The notes beneath the pieces are model-generated. The model made no database searches. It was not told the origin of the DNA and saw nothing but the letters and a program-made list of their open reading frames with translations. Both the position numbers and the translations under genes were made by a program. This document shows, piece by piece, positions 51,014 to 59,832 of a stretch of DNA of 64,000 bases. Every line of letters starts with the position of its first letter. Position 1 is the stretch's first letter. The DNA comes from an uncultured Roseateles sp. Lineage in GTDB: Bacteria; Pseudomonadota; Gammaproteobacteria; Burkholderiales; Burkholderiaceae_C. The stretch lies in assembly GCF_963422335.1 (NCBI RefSeq), contig NZ_OY729424.1, positions 434,001 through 498,000 on the forward strand. Direction: 5' to 3'.

Positions 51014-51748
51014 ATGAAGTCGAATCCCGAAGCCAATTCCAACCGTCGTGCCCTGGTGCTGTTCTCCGGCGGCCAGGACTCCACCGCCTGCCTGGCCTGG
51101 GCGCTGGAGCGCTATGCCGAGGTCGAGACCGTAGGCTTCGACTATGGCCAGCGCCACCGCATCGAGCTGGCCTGCCGGCAGACGGTGCGGCGCGAGATCG
51201 CAGCGAAATTCCCGGCCTGGGCGGCCAAGCTCGGCGAGGACCATTTGCTGGACCTGCGCCTCTTGGGCCAGATCTCCGACACGGCGCTGACCGAATCGCG
51301 CGCCATCGAGATGCAGGCCAATGGCCTGCCCAATACCTTTGTACCGGGCCGCAATCTGCTGTTCCTGGGCTTTGCCGCCACCCTGGCCTACCGGCGCGGT
51401 GCCTCGGTGCTGGTGGGCGGCATGTGCGAGACCGACTACTCCGGCTACCCCGACTGCCGCGACAACACCTTGAAGGCCATGCAGGTGGCCCTGAGCCTGG
51501 GCCTGGACACGGCGATGACGATAGAGACGCCGCTGATGTTCATCACCAAGGCCGAGACCTGGCGCCTGAGCGAGCAGCTGGGCGGCGCGGCCTTGAACGA
51601 GCTGATCATCGAGCACACCCACACCTGTTATCTGGGCGAACGCGGCCTGCGCCACAGCTGGGGTTACGGCTGCGGCAGCTGCCCGGCCTGCGAGCTGCGG
51701 CTCAAGGGCCATGAGGAGTACCTCGCCGCCAAGGCGACAAGCGCGTGA
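51014..51748 (+). CDS. queC: 7-cyano-7-deazaguanine synthase
   Basis: 244 aa. PP-loop ATPase motif FSGGQDSTACLAWAL (about residues 18-32), GFDYGQRHRIELACR, PGRNLLFLGFAATLAYRRGASVLVGGMCETDYSGYPDCRD, and the zinc cluster CGSCPACELR. It turns 7-carboxy-7-deazaguanine into preQ0 for queuosine. The end overlaps lemA by 4 bases. GTP cyclohydrolase I (folE), the first enzyme of the same path, is encoded 1.8 kb away at 52807-53535. Confidence 0.95.
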   Translation: MKSNPEANSNRRALVLFSGGQDSTACLAWALERYAEVETVGFDYGQRHRIELACRQTVRREIAAKFPAWAAKLGEDHLLDLRLLGQISDTALTESRAIEMQANGLPNTFVPGRNLLFLGFAATLAYRRGASVLVGGMCETDYSGYPDCRDNTLKAMQVALSLGLDTAMTIETPLMFITKAETWRLSEQLGGAALNELIIEHTHTCYLGERGLRHSWGYGCGSCPACELRLKGHEEYLAAKATSA

Positions 51749-52290
51749 GCGCTTTCTCGTGGCTACTCGTCGGCCTGGTGGCGGTGCTGCTGTTCTGGGG
51801 CATAGGGGCCTACAACCGCATCATGCGGCTGCGCAACAAGATCGGCGAGGCCTATGCCCAGCTGGACCAGCATCTGGTGGCACGCAGCAAGCTGGTGGCC
51901 AGCCTGATGGATCTGCTGCGGCCGGAGCTGGTGACCGAGCAGGCCGCCTTCGACGCGCTGCATGCCGCCCAGGCCGATTGCGATGCCGCCGCCGCCGCCG
52001 TGCGCGCCCGGCCGGCAGCAGCCGATCCGGTGGCCCAGCTGGCGGTGGCCGTGGCGGTGCATGCGGCGGCACTGACGCGCCTGCTGGCCCTGCTGGACCA
52101 GCACCCCGAGCTGCGCGCCAGGGAGGACATCCAACCGCCGCTGGACGAGCTGCGCGCCACCGAGCAACAGCGCTCGTTCGCACGCCAGCTGTTCAACGAG
52201 GCGGTGCGTGTCTACAACGAGGCCACCCACCAGTTCCCGACGCGGATACTGGCCGGCATCTACGGCTTCAAGGAAGCACGGTCGTTGTAG
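51745..52290 (+). CDS. LemA family protein
   Basis: 181 aa. One N-terminal membrane helix (FSWLLVGLVAVLLFWGIGAYN) with the family motif YNRIMRLRNKIGEAYAQLDQHLVARSKLV, then a long helical bundle. The C-terminus carries FNEAVRVYNEATHQFPTRILAGIYGF, the usual LemA end. It overlaps queC by 4 bases. The function of LemA proteins is not settled; they are surface-anchored helical-bundle proteins. Confidence 0.88.
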   Translation: MSAFSWLLVGLVAVLLFWGIGAYNRIMRLRNKIGEAYAQLDQHLVARSKLVASLMDLLRPELVTEQAAFDALHAAQADCDAAAAAVRARPAAADPVAQLAVAVAVHAAALTRLLALLDQHPELRAREDIQPPLDELRATEQQRSFARQLFNEAVRVYNEATHQFPTRILAGIYGFKEARSL

Positions 52291-52304
52291 GACAGGTGCA
52301 CGGC

Positions 52305-52327
52305 CTTGCGGCTTGTATCGCCGCAAG
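52305..52327. terminator. Hairpin between convergent lemA and BLUF genes
   Basis: CTTGCGGC (52305-52312) pairs perfectly with GCCGCAAG (52320-52327) around a 7-base loop. It lies between two convergent genes and could serve as a shared terminator, though no T run follows on either side. Confidence 0.4.
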
Positions 52328-52370
52328 TCCTTCGCCAGGCACAAGCCCCTTCCGGGTCTTGTGTCCGGGC

Positions 52371-52793
52371 TCAGCTACAAACTATTGCGCCCGAGCTCAC
52401 CAGCTCGTTGAACAAGGCCATCAGCGCATGGCCCGACATGTGATACGGGTCGAGCTTGCCGGTCTCGCAGTACTTCAGCACCAGGCCGGGGTTCAGGCGC
52501 GACAGCGTCACCTGACCCATGGTCCAGCCGGCGAACTGTCGCTCGGTGATTTCCTGATAACGCAGTATCACGACGTCGCTGTGGCGCGGGTCGGTGACGA
52601 TCTGCTTGTACAGCTCGTTGACCACATCGCGCCCACCCTCCAGCACCTGCATGAACAGGCCGTCGGAGTAGCACAGCACGCCGGTCACCCCACGCTCCGG
52701 GTTGTGGGCGCGCGATTGCTTGAGTATCGTGTTCAGCTCGTCGGGGCTGAAGCCGCTGACGGCGCGGCTGGCGTAGAGAAGGCGGACTAGCAT
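52371..52793 (-). CDS. Short BLUF-domain blue-light sensor
   Basis: 140 aa, a single BLUF domain with a short helical tail. All flavin-site residues of AppA are kept with the same spacing: Tyr7 (AppA 21), Asn31 (45), Gln49 (63), Trp90 (104) and Met92 (106). So it should bind FAD and respond to blue light. There is no output domain, so it must act through a partner. It follows folE by 13 bases with a good GGAG ribosome site, which puts it in one transcript with folE and the LysR gene upstream. Confidence 0.92.
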   Translation of the reverse strand: MLVRLLYASRAVSGFSPDELNTILKQSRAHNPERGVTGVLCYSDGLFMQVLEGGRDVVNELYKQIVTDPRHSDVVILRYQEITERQFAGWTMGQVTLSRLNPGLVLKYCETGKLDPYHMSGHALMALFNELVSSGAIVCS

Positions 52794-52806
52794 TTGGATC
52801 TCCAGA

Positions 52807-53535
52807 TCACTTGATCAGGGCAAGGAATTCGCGCCGCAAGTTGGCGTCCTTCAGGAACGCCCCGCGCATCACGCTATTGGTCATCTTGGACTCGTCGTCC
52901 TTGACGCCGCGCCAGTGCATGCAGAAGTGGTCGGCCTCCATCACGATGGCCAAGCCGTCGGGCTGCACGCGCTCCTGCAGCTCGTTGGCCAGCATCGTCA
53001 CGGCCTCTTCCTGGATCTGCGGGCGGCGCATGATCCATTCGCAGATGCGGGCATATTTCGACAGGCCGATCAGGTTGGAATGCTCATTGGGCAGCAGACC
53101 CACCCAGACCCGGCCCATGATGGGGCACAGATGGTGCGAGCAGGCGCTGCGCACCTTGATGGGCCCGACGATCATCAGCTCGTTGAGCCGCGTCACATTG
53201 GGGAACTCGGTCACCGCCGGGGCGGGCCGGTAGCGGCCCTCGAAGACCTCGCGCACAAACATCTTGGCCACGCGCTTGGCGGTCTCGTTGGTGTTGTGGT
53301 CGCTCTCGGTGTCTATCACCAGCGCACGCAGCACGCCTTGCAGATGCTGCTGCACCTCGGCCTGGATCTGGTCGAGCTCGCCCTCCTCGACAAAGGCCGA
53401 GATATTGTCGTTGGCGTGGTAGCGGCAGCCGGCATTCACCAGCCGGTAGCGGATGCGCTCGGAGGTCAGCAGCGCGCCGCTGCCACCGATTTCCGACTCG
53501 CTGGGGGGCAGGTTCTCGAGCGTATCGCCGGTCAT
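52807..53535 (-). CDS. folE: GTP cyclohydrolase I
   Basis: 242 aa. First enzyme of folate, pterin and deazaguanine synthesis, turning GTP into dihydroneopterin triphosphate. Signature: ERVAKMF-type segment (KRVAKMFVREVFEGR), the zinc/catalytic SACSHHLCPIMGRVWVGLLP, LSKYARICEWIMRRPQIQE and ADHFCMHWRGVKDDESKMTNS. The start at 53535 gives a normal length; the longer frame to 53589 overlaps the LysR gene. It sits between LysR (10 bases upstream) and BLUF (13 downstream), all on one strand. Confidence 0.95.
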   Translation of the reverse strand: MTGDTLENLPPSESEIGGSGALLTSERIRYRLVNAGCRYHANDNISAFVEEGELDQIQAEVQQHLQGVLRALVIDTESDHNTNETAKRVAKMFVREVFEGRYRPAPAVTEFPNVTRLNELMIVGPIKVRSACSHHLCPIMGRVWVGLLPNEHSNLIGLSKYARICEWIMRRPQIQEEAVTMLANELQERVQPDGLAIVMEADHFCMHWRGVKDDESKMTNSVMRGAFLKDANLRREFLALIK

Positions 53536-53545
53536 GGATGCCTCA

Positions 53546-54484
53546 TCATTCTTCTCGGGGGGAATCCGCCATTGTGTCCGTATCGGCAAGACCCTGCCCG
53601 GCCACCACCAAATGATCGATGAACACCCGCACCTTGGCCGGCAGATAGGGCGTTGGCGGGTAGAGCAGCAAGACCTGGCGCGGCCGGTAGGCGCCGCCTG
53701 GCTGCCAGTCCGGCAGCAGGGCCTGCACCGTGCCCTCGCGCAGCGCCGGCGCGGCGGTGAAATCCGGCAGCAGGGCGATGCCCTCGCCGGCCTGGGCCAG
53801 GGCCAGCATGGCCAGGGTGTTGGAGACGGTGATGCGGCTCTTCATCTGCAGCCGCCGGGTCTCGGCACCGCGGCTCAGCACCAGCTGATCGTCGAACGAG
53901 CCGTAGCCCAGGTACATCAGCTCGCGCGGGTCCAGCGCCGCAGGCTCCTGCGGCAGGCCCCGGCGCTGCAGCCAGGCGGGCGAGGCCACCAGCCGGTAGC
54001 GGGTCTCGAACAGCGGCCGGGCGGCCAAGCCGGGTGGCGGGTCGGTGGTGATGCGAATCACCGCGTCGACCGACTCGTTGACCAGATCGACCATGCGGTC
54101 CTGCAGCATCAGGTCCAGCTCGACCCCGGGCCAGGCGTCCAGAAAGTCCGGCAGCAGCGGCGTCAGCCAGACCTGGCCCAGCACCGCCGGCGCGCTGATA
54201 CGCAGCCGTCCCATTGGCGCCGCCCTCTGGCTGGCGGCCAGCGCCTGCACCTCGCGGGCCAGGGCGGCAATCTGCACGCAGCGCTGATAGACCTCGCGGC
54301 CCAGCTCGGTGACGCTGACCGAGCGGGTGGTGCGCTGCAGCAGCCGCGCGCCGACCTGCGCCTCCAGCCGGCCGACGCTGCGGCTGACCGCCGAGGTGCT
54401 CAGGCCCAGCTGCCGGGCGGCGCTGGAAAAGCCCTGGGCATCGACCACGCGGGCGAACACCAGCATCTCCGGAACCAGCTCCAT
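53546..54484 (-). CDS. LysR family transcriptional regulator
   Basis: 312 aa. Start MELVPEMLVFARVVDAQGFSSAARQLGLSTSAVSRSVGRLEAQVGARLL, then a CrgA-like effector domain (GRLRISAPAVLGQVWLTPLLPDFLDAWPGVELDLMLQDRMVDLV...). The ATG at 54484 is the normal LysR start; longer readings to 54601 run through the operator. It is divergent from a DMT transporter gene with a perfect inverted repeat between, which points to that transporter as target, but it is also co-directional with folE and BLUF. Confidence 0.92.
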   Translation of the reverse strand: MELVPEMLVFARVVDAQGFSSAARQLGLSTSAVSRSVGRLEAQVGARLLQRTTRSVSVTELGREVYQRCVQIAALAREVQALAASQRAAPMGRLRISAPAVLGQVWLTPLLPDFLDAWPGVELDLMLQDRMVDLVNESVDAVIRITTDPPPGLAARPLFETRYRLVASPAWLQRRGLPQEPAALDPRELMYLGYGSFDDQLVLSRGAETRRLQMKSRITVSNTLAMLALAQAGEGIALLPDFTAAPALREGTVQALLPDWQPGGAYRPRQVLLLYPPTPYLPAKVRVFIDHLVVAGQGLADTDTMADSPREE

Positions 54485-54503
54485 GGCAGGCCTCACTGTT
54501 GCG

Positions 54504-54530
54504 TTTGATTCAACTATATTGTGAATCAAA
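54504..54530. promoter_or_regulatory. Perfect inverted repeat, LysR operator between LysR and DMT genes
   Basis: TTTGATTCA (54504-54512) and TGAATCAAA (54522-54530) are exact inverted half-sites with a 9-base AT-rich centre. The size and place, in the 119 bases between divergent LysR and transporter genes, are those of a LysR-type activation site. Confidence 0.7.
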
Positions 54531-54603
54531 GCCATATTGTTGGTTTTCAGGCCTTGACCGAAAGTCCTTCCACGGCGCCCTGTTGGCGCAAGGAGTGGCA
54601 AAA

Positions 54604-55497
54604 ATGCAAGTCAACACATCGGGCGGCGGCTGGCGCATGGGCCTGGCCATGGCGCTGTCGGGCACCATAGGCCTGCTGGTCACCGAGAGCGGCCAGTCGC
54701 CGCTGGCGGTGGTGTTCTTCCGCTGCCTGATCGGCGGCGCCGGCCTGCTGGCCTGGCTGAGCGTCGGCCGCGGCTGGCGCCCGCTGACGGCCACCCACTG
54801 GCGCTGGATCGCCATCGGCGCGCTGGCCCTGGTGTTCAACTGGGTCTGCCTGTTCTCGGCCTACCGCTACAGCAGCGTCTCGGTGGCCACCGTGGTCTAT
54901 CACACCCAGCCCTTCATGCTGCTGGTGCTGGCGGCCTGGGTGCAGGGCGAGAAGCTGGACCGTGCCCGCCTGCTCTGGCTGGTGCTGGCCTTTGTCGGCG
55001 TGGCTTGCAGCGCCGGTTTCACGCTGGACGGCATGTCGCAGCAGGGCTTCTGGCCCGGCGCCCTGCTGGCCTGCGCCGCCGCCTTGCTGTACGCCGTGGC
55101 GACGCTCGCCGCGCAGCGGCTGAAGGGGCTGCCGCCGGCCCAGATCGCCGGCCTGCAGATGCTGATAGGCACCGTGGTGCTGGCACCCATGGCCCTGCCG
55201 CTGGACCAGACACTGACCGTGCCCGGCCTGGCCGCCCTCTTGACCCTGGGCCTGGTGCACACGGCTTTCATGTACACGCTGATGTACGCCGCCTTCCAGC
55301 GCCTGGCCGCGCAGCAGGTGGCGGCCCTGTCCTTCATCTATCCGCTGGTCGCCCTGGTCGTCGATCTGGCCTACTTCCGCGTCAGCCTCAGCGCCGCCCA
55401 ATGGGCCGGCATGGGCCTGATACTGCTGGCGGTGGTGGCCAACCAGCGCGGCTGGCGGCTGGGCCCTACGCAGAAGGCCCGGGCCCTGCAACCCTGA
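54604..55497 (+). CDS. DMT family (EamA) transporter
   Basis: 297 aa with ten hydrophobic segments in two EamA repeats (MALSGTIGLLVTESGQSPLAVVFFRCLIGGAGLLAWL... and GFWPGALLACAAALLYAVATLAAQRLKGL...). The ATG at 54604 has AAGGAG just upstream. Members export amino acids, purines or other metabolites. Divergent from LysR with a perfect dyad operator between. Confidence 0.9.
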   Translation: MQVNTSGGGWRMGLAMALSGTIGLLVTESGQSPLAVVFFRCLIGGAGLLAWLSVGRGWRPLTATHWRWIAIGALALVFNWVCLFSAYRYSSVSVATVVYHTQPFMLLVLAAWVQGEKLDRARLLWLVLAFVGVACSAGFTLDGMSQQGFWPGALLACAAALLYAVATLAAQRLKGLPPAQIAGLQMLIGTVVLAPMALPLDQTLTVPGLAALLTLGLVHTAFMYTLMYAAFQRLAAQQVAALSFIYPLVALVVDLAYFRVSLSAAQWAGMGLILLAVVANQRGWRLGPTQKARALQP

Positions 55498-55527
55498 GGA
55501 AACGGACGGGGCCACTACACTGGCGCG

Positions 55528-56880
55528 GTGTCCCCAACAAGCCCATCCCCCACTTCCCAGCCCCTGTCGCAACTGCTGAGCCGCACCGCCGATGCGGTGC
55601 AGGCGGTACGCGAGGGCCGCTCGCTGACCGATGTGCTGGCCCGCTGCCCGGCCGAGCTGCGCGGCGGCACCCAGGCGCTGAGCTTCCATGTGCTGCGCTG
55701 GATGGGCTCGGCCCAGGCCGCCGCCAAGCTGATGGTGCCCAAGAACCCGCCACCGGCCGTCGATGCGCTGCTGACCACCGGCATCGCCCTGCTCTGGCCA
55801 GTCAAGGATCCGCCCTACCCCGATCACACCTTGGTGGACCAGGCCGTCACCGCGGCGCGCAAGCGCACGCCCGCCAATGCCGCCTTCGTCAATGCCGTGC
55901 TGCGCCGCTTTCTGCGCGAACGCGAGGCCCTGGTCGCCGCCGCCCAGCGTGATCCACAGGGGGCCTTCAACCATCCGCCCTGGTGGATAGAGCGGGTGCG
56001 CAAGGACTGGCCGCAGCAGTGGCAGGCCGTGCTGCAGGCCAGCAACGAACATCCGCCGATGACCTTGCGCGTCAACGCCCGCCATGGCACGGCCGAAGCC
56101 TATGTGGCCCGGCTGGCCGAGCGCGGCATCGCCGCCCGTGTGCTGGGCTCGCTGGCGCCGCAGGCGGTGGTGCTGGCCCGGGCCGTGCCGGTGACCCAGC
56201 TGCCCGGCTTTGCCGAGGGCGAGGTCTCGGTGCAGGACGCCGCCGCCCAGCTGGCCGCGCCCCTGGTCGTCGGCCGCAACCTGCCGCCCGAGGCCGGCGC
56301 GCCGCTGGCCGCAGGCGCCCGCGTGCTCGACGCCTGCGCCGCCCCGGGCGGCAAGACCGCCCACCTGCTGGAGCTGGCCGATCTGGACCTGCAGGCGCTG
56401 GACAGCGACCCGACCCGCCTCACCCGCGTCAAGGACACGCTGGACCGCATCCGGCAAAGCGCCCAGCTGAGCGCCGCCGATGCGCGCCAGCCCGGCAGCT
56501 GGTGGGATGGCAAGCCCTTCGACGCCATCCTGCTCGACGCCCCCTGCAGCGCCTCGGGCATCGTGCGCCGCCACCCCGATGTGCGCTGGCTGCGCCGCAA
56601 CAGCGACATCGGCAATCTGGTGCGCACCCAGGCCGAGCTGCTGGAGGCCCTGTGGCCGCTGCTCAAACCGGGCGGACGCCTGGTCTATGCCACCTGTTCG
56701 CTGTTCAAGGACGAGGGCCAGGCCCAGGTCGATGCATTTTTGCAACGCCATGGGGACGCAAAAAGCGTGCAAAGCCTGCCCTTCACCGGACATCTGCTGC
56801 CGCTGCCCGAAAATCCAGGCATGGCCGCCGAGCCGGCGGCTTACGATGGGTTCTTCTACGCCCTGCTGGTCAAGACCTGA
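55528..56880 (+). CDS. rsmB: 16S rRNA (cytosine(967)-C(5))-methyltransferase
   Basis: 450 aa. An N-terminal NusB-like helical domain (residues 1-~145) precedes a Rossmann methyltransferase: SAM motif VLDACAAPGGKTAHLLELADL, the catalytic-Cys motif LLDAPCSASGIVRRHPDVRW and YATCSLFKDEGQ with the second Cys. It methylates C967 of 16S rRNA. The GTG at 55528 starts the frame. It heads the conserved rsmB - DUF4390 - ntrY - regulator block. Confidence 0.92.
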   Translation: MSPTSPSPTSQPLSQLLSRTADAVQAVREGRSLTDVLARCPAELRGGTQALSFHVLRWMGSAQAAAKLMVPKNPPPAVDALLTTGIALLWPVKDPPYPDHTLVDQAVTAARKRTPANAAFVNAVLRRFLREREALVAAAQRDPQGAFNHPPWWIERVRKDWPQQWQAVLQASNEHPPMTLRVNARHGTAEAYVARLAERGIAARVLGSLAPQAVVLARAVPVTQLPGFAEGEVSVQDAAAQLAAPLVVGRNLPPEAGAPLAAGARVLDACAAPGGKTAHLLELADLDLQALDSDPTRLTRVKDTLDRIRQSAQLSAADARQPGSWWDGKPFDAILLDAPCSASGIVRRHPDVRWLRRNSDIGNLVRTQAELLEALWPLLKPGGRLVYATCSLFKDEGQAQVDAFLQRHGDAKSVQSLPFTGHLLPLPENPGMAAEPAAYDGFFYALLVKT

Positions 56881-56910
56881 CGCCGTCGACGCTTCATCCA
56901 TCCCCCGCCC

Positions 56911-57543
56911 GTGCAAGCAGTTTCCTCATCGCCAGCCTCCTGCGTGCGGCGTGCTCCCGGCACGCCGGGCGCGCTGCGTGGTCTGCTGCTGGCCTGGGCC
57001 CTGCTGCTGTGCGGCTGCCTGCTGCTCGCGCCCGCTGCCCGGGCCCAGGGCATAGAGCTGGCCACCTTGAAGGCCGAGCGTGACGAAGACGCACTGAGCC
57101 TGAGCTTCAACACCGTCTACGAGCTGCCGCGCCCGGTGGAGGAGGCGCTGCAGAAGGGTGTGCCGATCTACTTCACCGCCGAGGTCTCGGTCTATCGCGG
57201 CCGCTGGTATTGGCGCGACGCCCGCATCGCCCGAGTCAGCCGCAGCTGGCGCCTGGCCTGGCAGCCGCTGACGCGGCAGTACCGCGTCAGCACCGGCGGC
57301 CTGAACCAGACCTATGGCTCGCTGCACGAGGCGCTGAACACGATGCGCGGCGCCCAGGGTTGGCGCATTGCCGAGCTCAACCAGCTCGAGGACGACGCCA
57401 GGCACTACCTCGAATTCAGCTACAAGCTCGACACCAGCCAGCTGCCGCGGCCGATGCAGATCGGCCTGGGCTCGCCCGAGGGCTGGGTGATGCAGGTCTC
57501 ACGCAGCATGACCGTGGACCTGGCCGTGCGCGGCACGCCATGA
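56911..57543 (+). CDS. DUF4390 domain protein
   Basis: 210 aa. A hydrophobic segment near residue 25-45 (GLLLAWALLLCGCLLLAPAARAQ) is a signal peptide with an unusually long lead; the mature part is the DUF4390 beta-sandwich (LKAERDEDALSLSFNTVYELPRPVEEALQKGVPIYFTAEVSVYRGRWYW, in part). It is nearly always found between rsmB and the ntrY-like kinase in betaproteobacteria; function unknown, presumably periplasmic. The GTG start is inferred and may be too early. Its end overlaps the kinase start (ATGA). Confidence 0.8.
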   Translation: MQAVSSSPASCVRRAPGTPGALRGLLLAWALLLCGCLLLAPAARAQGIELATLKAERDEDALSLSFNTVYELPRPVEEALQKGVPIYFTAEVSVYRGRWYWRDARIARVSRSWRLAWQPLTRQYRVSTGGLNQTYGSLHEALNTMRGAQGWRIAELNQLEDDARHYLEFSYKLDTSQLPRPMQIGLGSPEGWVMQVSRSMTVDLAVRGTP

Positions 57544-59819
57544 CCAAGTCCGCGCGTTGGGTGTGGCTGGTCGCCGTGGTGGCCGTGACGGGGGCTTGCG
57601 GTGTGCTGGCCTTCCTGCTGTCGATCAGCGCCACCGCCGAGCGTGGCTTCTTCGAGCGCCACTATGTCTGGCTGTTCTGGGTCAATATGGCGGTGGCAGC
57701 CGCCTTGGTGGTGGTCATAGGCCTGGCCGCCGTGCGCCTGGTGGTGCGGGTGCGCAGCGGCAAGTTCGGCAGCCGCCTGCTGCTGAAGCTGGCCGGCATC
57801 TTCGCCCTCGTCGGCGTGGTGCCCGGGGTGCTGATCTACACCGTCTCCTACCAGTTCGTCTCCCGCTCGATCGACAGCTGGTTCGACCAGCGCCTGGCCA
57901 CCGCCCTGGACGCCGGCCTGAACCTCGGCCGCGTCACCCTGGACGCCCTGGTCAATGACCTGGGCACCAAGACACGCAGCACCGCCGAGCGCCTGTCGGA
58001 ACGCTCCAACGAAGGCATCAACAGCCCGCAGCCGCTGCAGCTGGAGCGCATGCGCGAGCAGTTGTCGGCGCAGACCCTGTCGCTGATAGGCGCAGGTGGC
58101 CAGATCCTGGTCACGGTGGGCGGCGATGCGCTGTCCCTGACACCCGACCGCCCCGCCACCTCGCTGCTGCGCCAGGTGCGCCTGACCGGCGTGGTCAGCC
58201 AGCTCGAGGGCCTGGATGAAGACGCCGCCACGGTGCAGGGCCGGGCCCGCATCCGTGCCATCGCCCTGGTGCCCAATGCCGAGCTGTCGCTGGGCAGTGG
58301 CGACCGCTATCTGATGGTGGTGCAGCTAGTGCCGGCCGGCATCGTCAACAACGCGCTGGTGGTGCAGACCGCCTTCCGCGAGTACCAGCAGCGTGCGCTG
58401 GAGCGCGACGGCCTGCGCCGCATGTACATCGGCACCCTGACCCTGGTGCTGATACTGGCCGTGTTCGCCGCACTGCTGCTGGCCGTCACCCTGGGCAACC
58501 AGCTCGCGCGGCCGCTGCTGCTGCTGGCCGATGGCGTGCGCCAGGTGGCCAAGGGCGACCTGACACGCAAGCCGGTGCTGACCTCGCGCGACGAGTTGGG
58601 CGGCCTGACCCGCAGCTTTGCCGAGATGACCGAACAGCTGGCCGATGCCCGCGGCATGGTCGAGCTCAGCGTCGCCCAGCTGGAGGGCGCGCGCACCAAT
58701 CTGCAGACGATTCTGGACAACCTCACCGCCGGCGTGATCGTGTTCGACCACGAGCGCCGCATCGAGACCGTCAACCCCGGTGCCACGCGCATCCTGCGGC
58801 TGCCGCTGTTTGCCTACCGCGGCCGCAAGCTCGAGGAGGTGCCCGAGCTGGAGGCCTTTGCCCAGGGCGTGTGGCAGCGCTTCGATCAGCACAAGTCCAG
58901 TCCCGAGGACGGCGAGCGCGACCTCTGGCAGGACAGCTTCGAGCTGCAGACCGGCAAGGAGCGCGACGTGCTGACCCTGCTGGTGCGGGGTGCGGTCTTG
59001 CCCCAGGACTCGCGGCTGATGGTGTTCGACGACATCAGCGAGGTCGTCTCCGCGCAGCGCTCGGCCGCCTGGAGCGAGGTCGCCCGCCGCCTGGCCCATG
59101 AGATCAAGAACCCGCTCACGCCGATACAGCTCTCGGCCGAGCGCCTGCAGCACAAGCTCGAAAGCAAGCTCGAAGGCGCCGACCAGGCGATGCTGGTGCG
59201 CTCGGTGGGCACCATCGTCAACCAGGTGCAGGCGATGAAGCAGCTGGTCAACGAGTTCCGCGACTACGCCCGCCTGCCGGCCGCCAATCTGTCGCCGCTG
59301 GACCTGAATGCCCTGGTCGCCGAGGTGCTGACGCTTTATGCACCGGCACAGGAGGCCGGCCATCTGGTCGCCGAACTGGCCGTGGCGCCGCCGCAAATCG
59401 TTGGCGATGCCACCCAGCTGCGCCAGGTCATCCACAACCTGGTGCAAAACGCGCTGGACGCCACCGCCGAGCAGGAACAGGGCCGTGTGCGCGTGCGCAC
59501 CGAGGTGGCGACCAACGAAGCCGGCGAATTGCGCGCGCTGCGCCTGCAAGTCATCGACAATGGGCCCGGGTTCCCGGAGAAAGTGCTCAAGCGCGCCTTC
59601 GAACCCTATGTCACCACCAAGGCCAAAGGCACCGGATTGGGCCTGGCGGTGGTGAAGAAAATCGCCGACGAACACGGCGCCCGCATACGCATCACCAACT
59701 TGCACGACCGCGGCGATGAGGCCCAGCCGGTGACCGGTTCGCAAGTTTCGTTATCATTTTCAAAACTCGCGACTGCACCGAGCCCCGTCAGCCCCGCTGA
59801 CGAGCCCAGGCCCGCGTGA
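57540..59819 (+). CDS. ntrY: NtrY-like sensor histidine kinase
   Basis: 759 aa. Membrane segments at about residues 8-28, 40-62, 80-100 and 290-320 flank a periplasmic domain (about 105-285); HAMP (GNQLARPLLLLADGVRQVAKGDL), a PAS domain (LQTILDNLTAGVIVFDHERRIETVNPGATRIL), HisKA with His520 in RLAHEIKNPLTPIQLSAERL, and HATPase with FPEKVLKRAFEPYVTTKAKGTGLGLAVVKK follow in order. It belongs to the NtrY group sensing nitrogen or redox state. The partner regulator lies 13 bases on. Confidence 0.9.
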   Translation: MTKSARWVWLVAVVAVTGACGVLAFLLSISATAERGFFERHYVWLFWVNMAVAAALVVVIGLAAVRLVVRVRSGKFGSRLLLKLAGIFALVGVVPGVLIYTVSYQFVSRSIDSWFDQRLATALDAGLNLGRVTLDALVNDLGTKTRSTAERLSERSNEGINSPQPLQLERMREQLSAQTLSLIGAGGQILVTVGGDALSLTPDRPATSLLRQVRLTGVVSQLEGLDEDAATVQGRARIRAIALVPNAELSLGSGDRYLMVVQLVPAGIVNNALVVQTAFREYQQRALERDGLRRMYIGTLTLVLILAVFAALLLAVTLGNQLARPLLLLADGVRQVAKGDLTRKPVLTSRDELGGLTRSFAEMTEQLADARGMVELSVAQLEGARTNLQTILDNLTAGVIVFDHERRIETVNPGATRILRLPLFAYRGRKLEEVPELEAFAQGVWQRFDQHKSSPEDGERDLWQDSFELQTGKERDVLTLLVRGAVLPQDSRLMVFDDISEVVSAQRSAAWSEVARRLAHEIKNPLTPIQLSAERLQHKLESKLEGADQAMLVRSVGTIVNQVQAMKQLVNEFRDYARLPAANLSPLDLNALVAEVLTLYAPAQEAGHLVAELAVAPPQIVGDATQLRQVIHNLVQNALDATAEQEQGRVRVRTEVATNEAGELRALRLQVIDNGPGFPEKVLKRAFEPYVTTKAKGTGLGLAVVKKIADEHGARIRITNLHDRGDEAQPVTGSQVSLSFSKLATAPSPVSPADEPRPA

Positions 59820-59832
59820 ACAGCAGGCACTC

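Noticed and set aside
54547..56916. 789-codon open frame on the minus strand
   Set aside because: Antisense to the DMT transporter and rsmB, both with clear motifs.
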